Source: Desulfotignum sp. (lineage in GTDB: Bacteria > Desulfobacterota > Desulfobacteria > Desulfobacterales > Desulfobacteraceae). Taken from it: DNA of 6,287 nt. Below are positions 5,244-6,287 of the stretch, piece after piece (within the stretch, counting starts at the first letter, position 1; each line of letters starts with the position of its first letter). Made by a program: the position numbers and the translations under genes. The notes under the pieces are model-generated. The model saw only the letters and a program-made list of their open reading frames with translations. It was not told the DNA's origin and made no database searches. The DNA lies in the NCBI GenBank assembly GCA_011390235.1, contig JAABSS010000043.1:1-6287 (forward strand), read 5' to 3'.

Positions 5244-6011
5244 ATGGACCCGCACGTGGAAAACCTTCCTCCTGATGAACCTGCCGGGCAGGGAGTCTGG
5301 CAGAAAAAACTGCTGCCCCTGATGGCCGCCATGGTCGTCGGACTGACAGCCTTCTTTTTCATTGCCAGTCTGTTTCAGCTGTATTCCATTCATCAGCGCA
5401 TTCAAAGTTTTCCCACACTGGAAATGGATGCGGCATTCCAGTCCCTTGACATGATCCGGGACGGCCCGGACAGCATGGTCCGGTTTGATGCCGTCCGCTG
5501 GAAAACCCTGGTGATGCTGGAAAAGCATGCGGTCCAGCAGCGGTATCACCAGGCCAATGTATTGTTGATGGCACGGATCTGGATCAGTTACCTGGGGTTT
5601 GTCACCGGCATGACCCTGTCCCTGGTGGGAGCGGTGTTTATCCTGGGAAAGCTGCGGGAGCTCGTATCTACCCTCACTGCCGAGGGCCAGGGATTCAAAG
5701 GCCACATCTCCTCCTCCTCCCCCGGGTTGATACTGGTTTTTCTCGGCACGGTCCTGATGGTTGTCACCATCACAACCCACCACAATATTGAAGTGAAAGA
5801 CGGTCCTTTGTACACGGCAATCCCTTATGTTGGTGATGCGGGCCAGGCACCCCACAAACCTGAGGAGGTCATGAATTTAAAGACTGGATTCCGGTCCGGT
5901 TCCCAGCAAAAAAATGAGAACCCAGCCGTGGAACCAAAACCTTTAATGCCGGCCAGGGATGATATGACAGAGGAACTCAACGTGTTGAAACAGCGGCTGC
6001 ATCATGATTGA
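5244..6011 (+). CDS. Three-helix inner-membrane protein of unknown function
   Basis: I do not recognise this 255-residue protein with confidence. Hydrophobic segments lie at about 23-48 (KLLPLMAAMVVGLTAFFFIA), 112-136 (IWISYLGFVTGMTLSLVGAV) and 160-178 (PGLILVFLGTVLMVVTITT). Positive residues at Lys21/Lys22 and in the short loop 136-152 suggest the N-terminus and that loop are cytoplasmic. The 63-residue loop 49-111 and the C-terminal tail 179-255 would then face the periplasm. The tail is polar, Pro/Lys/Glu-rich and ends in a short amphipathic stretch (MTEELNVLKQRLHHD) that could form a coiled coil. The gene sits 37 bases after the M15 peptidase and 33 bases before a secreted TPR-like gene, so it is probably the membrane partner in that operon. 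It could serve as an export aid or anchor for the peptidase. It is much larger than typical holins, so I do not call it one. Confidence 0.75.
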   Translation: MDPHVENLPPDEPAGQGVWQKKLLPLMAAMVVGLTAFFFIASLFQLYSIHQRIQSFPTLEMDAAFQSLDMIRDGPDSMVRFDAVRWKTLVMLEKHAVQQRYHQANVLLMARIWISYLGFVTGMTLSLVGAVFILGKLRELVSTLTAEGQGFKGHISSSSPGLILVFLGTVLMVVTITTHHNIEVKDGPLYTAIPYVGDAGQAPHKPEEVMNLKTGFRSGSQQKNENPAVEPKPLMPARDDMTEELNVLKQRLHHD

Positions 6012-6044
6012 CTGCACCCGCTAACAATAACCAGGAGGTGTGAA

Positions 6045-6287
6045 ATGGGTTTCATATCAATGAAAAACCTAATATCATGGTTATGCTGTCTGATGGGTGC
6101 ATCTTTTTTCCTGGCTGTGGGGCCTGCCGTGGTCCAGGCCCGGGAAGTTGCGTTTTCCGAGCTGTTGTCCATGTGGCGCACCCAGAAATACCAGGAAGTG
6201 CTGCCGCTTCTGGTAAAATATCGTGAGGGTCCCTATGGCAGAAATATCCAGGTGGATTACATGATAGCCACCAGCTGCTGCCGCCTG
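6045..6287 (+). CDS. Secreted TPR-like protein (N-terminal part only)
   Basis: Eighty-one codons are visible before the right edge cuts the gene. The start is secure: a strong SD (AGGAGG, 6033-6038) lies six bases before the ATG. Residues 1-32 form a signal peptide (MGFISMKNLISWL...AVGPAVVQA) with probable cleavage after VQA; Cys residues within the hydrophobic core do not make a lipobox. The mature start (FSELLSMWRTQKYQEVLPLL, then a Tyr/Gly turn and VDYMIATSCCRL) has the helix-turn-helix spacing of a TPR unit, so a periplasmic protein-binding scaffold is likely. What follows off-window may include a further domain. It is the third gene of the M15/membrane-protein operon. Confidence 0.7.
   Translation, partial: MGFISMKNLISWLCCLMGASFFLAVGPAVVQAREVAFSELLSMWRTQKYQEVLPLLVKYREGPYGRNIQVDYMIATSCCRL

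Noticed and set aside
4556..5855. Long minus-strand open frames across the M15 and membrane-protein genes
   Set aside because: They are shadows of the well-supported plus-strand genes, caused by high G+C; the Pro/Gly/His-rich translations lack domain sense.

Overview
The window looks chromosomal and comes from a Gram-negative bacterium. A sulfate-reducer-type deltaproteobacterium (Desulfobacterota, Desulfobacteraceae-like) is the best guess. The pointers are a GspF-type secretion protein, secreted TPR proteins with Gram-negative signal peptides, a receiver-first hybrid histidine kinase with the GSIAHHFNN H-box style, and an Asp-rich dockerin-like fragment. The taxonomy is inferred from gene style only, since no marker gene is present.

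Layout. (1) Positions 1-934 on the minus strand hold the N-terminal three quarters of a type II secretion inner-membrane platform protein, GspF, which runs off the left edge. A near-consensus sigma70-type promoter sits immediately in front of it. (2) Positions 935-1306 form an AT-rich divergent intergenic region. (3) Positions 1307-2613 on the plus strand hold a two-gene unit joined by an ATGA stop/start overlap: a YidD-domain protein that unusually begins with a signal peptide, and a secreted TPR protein with a Gly/Ala-rich hydrophobic C-terminal half. (4) Positions 2614-3074 hold decayed coding material, most clearly the tail of a secreted protein with a dockerin/EF-hand calcium loop. (5) Positions 3075-4220 on the plus strand encode a REC-HisKA-HATPase hybrid kinase/response regulator that stands alone. 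(6) Positions 4221-4537 are AT-rich and non-coding, possibly with mobile-element debris. (7) From 4538 to the right edge on the plus strand lies a tightly spaced three-gene operon: a leaderless M15-type peptidoglycan peptidase with two peptidoglycan-binding-like repeats, a three-helix membrane protein of unknown function, and the start of a secreted TPR-like protein.

Most of the window concerns the cell envelope: secretion (GspF), a periplasmic version of a membrane-insertion factor, secreted TPR scaffolds and a wall-cutting enzyme. The most interesting parts are the exported YidD/TPR pair and the M15/membrane/TPR operon. Both recombine known domains in unusual ways, and neither has a function I can name with confidence. 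I see no tRNA, rRNA, CRISPR array, complete insertion sequence or convincing rho-independent terminator.
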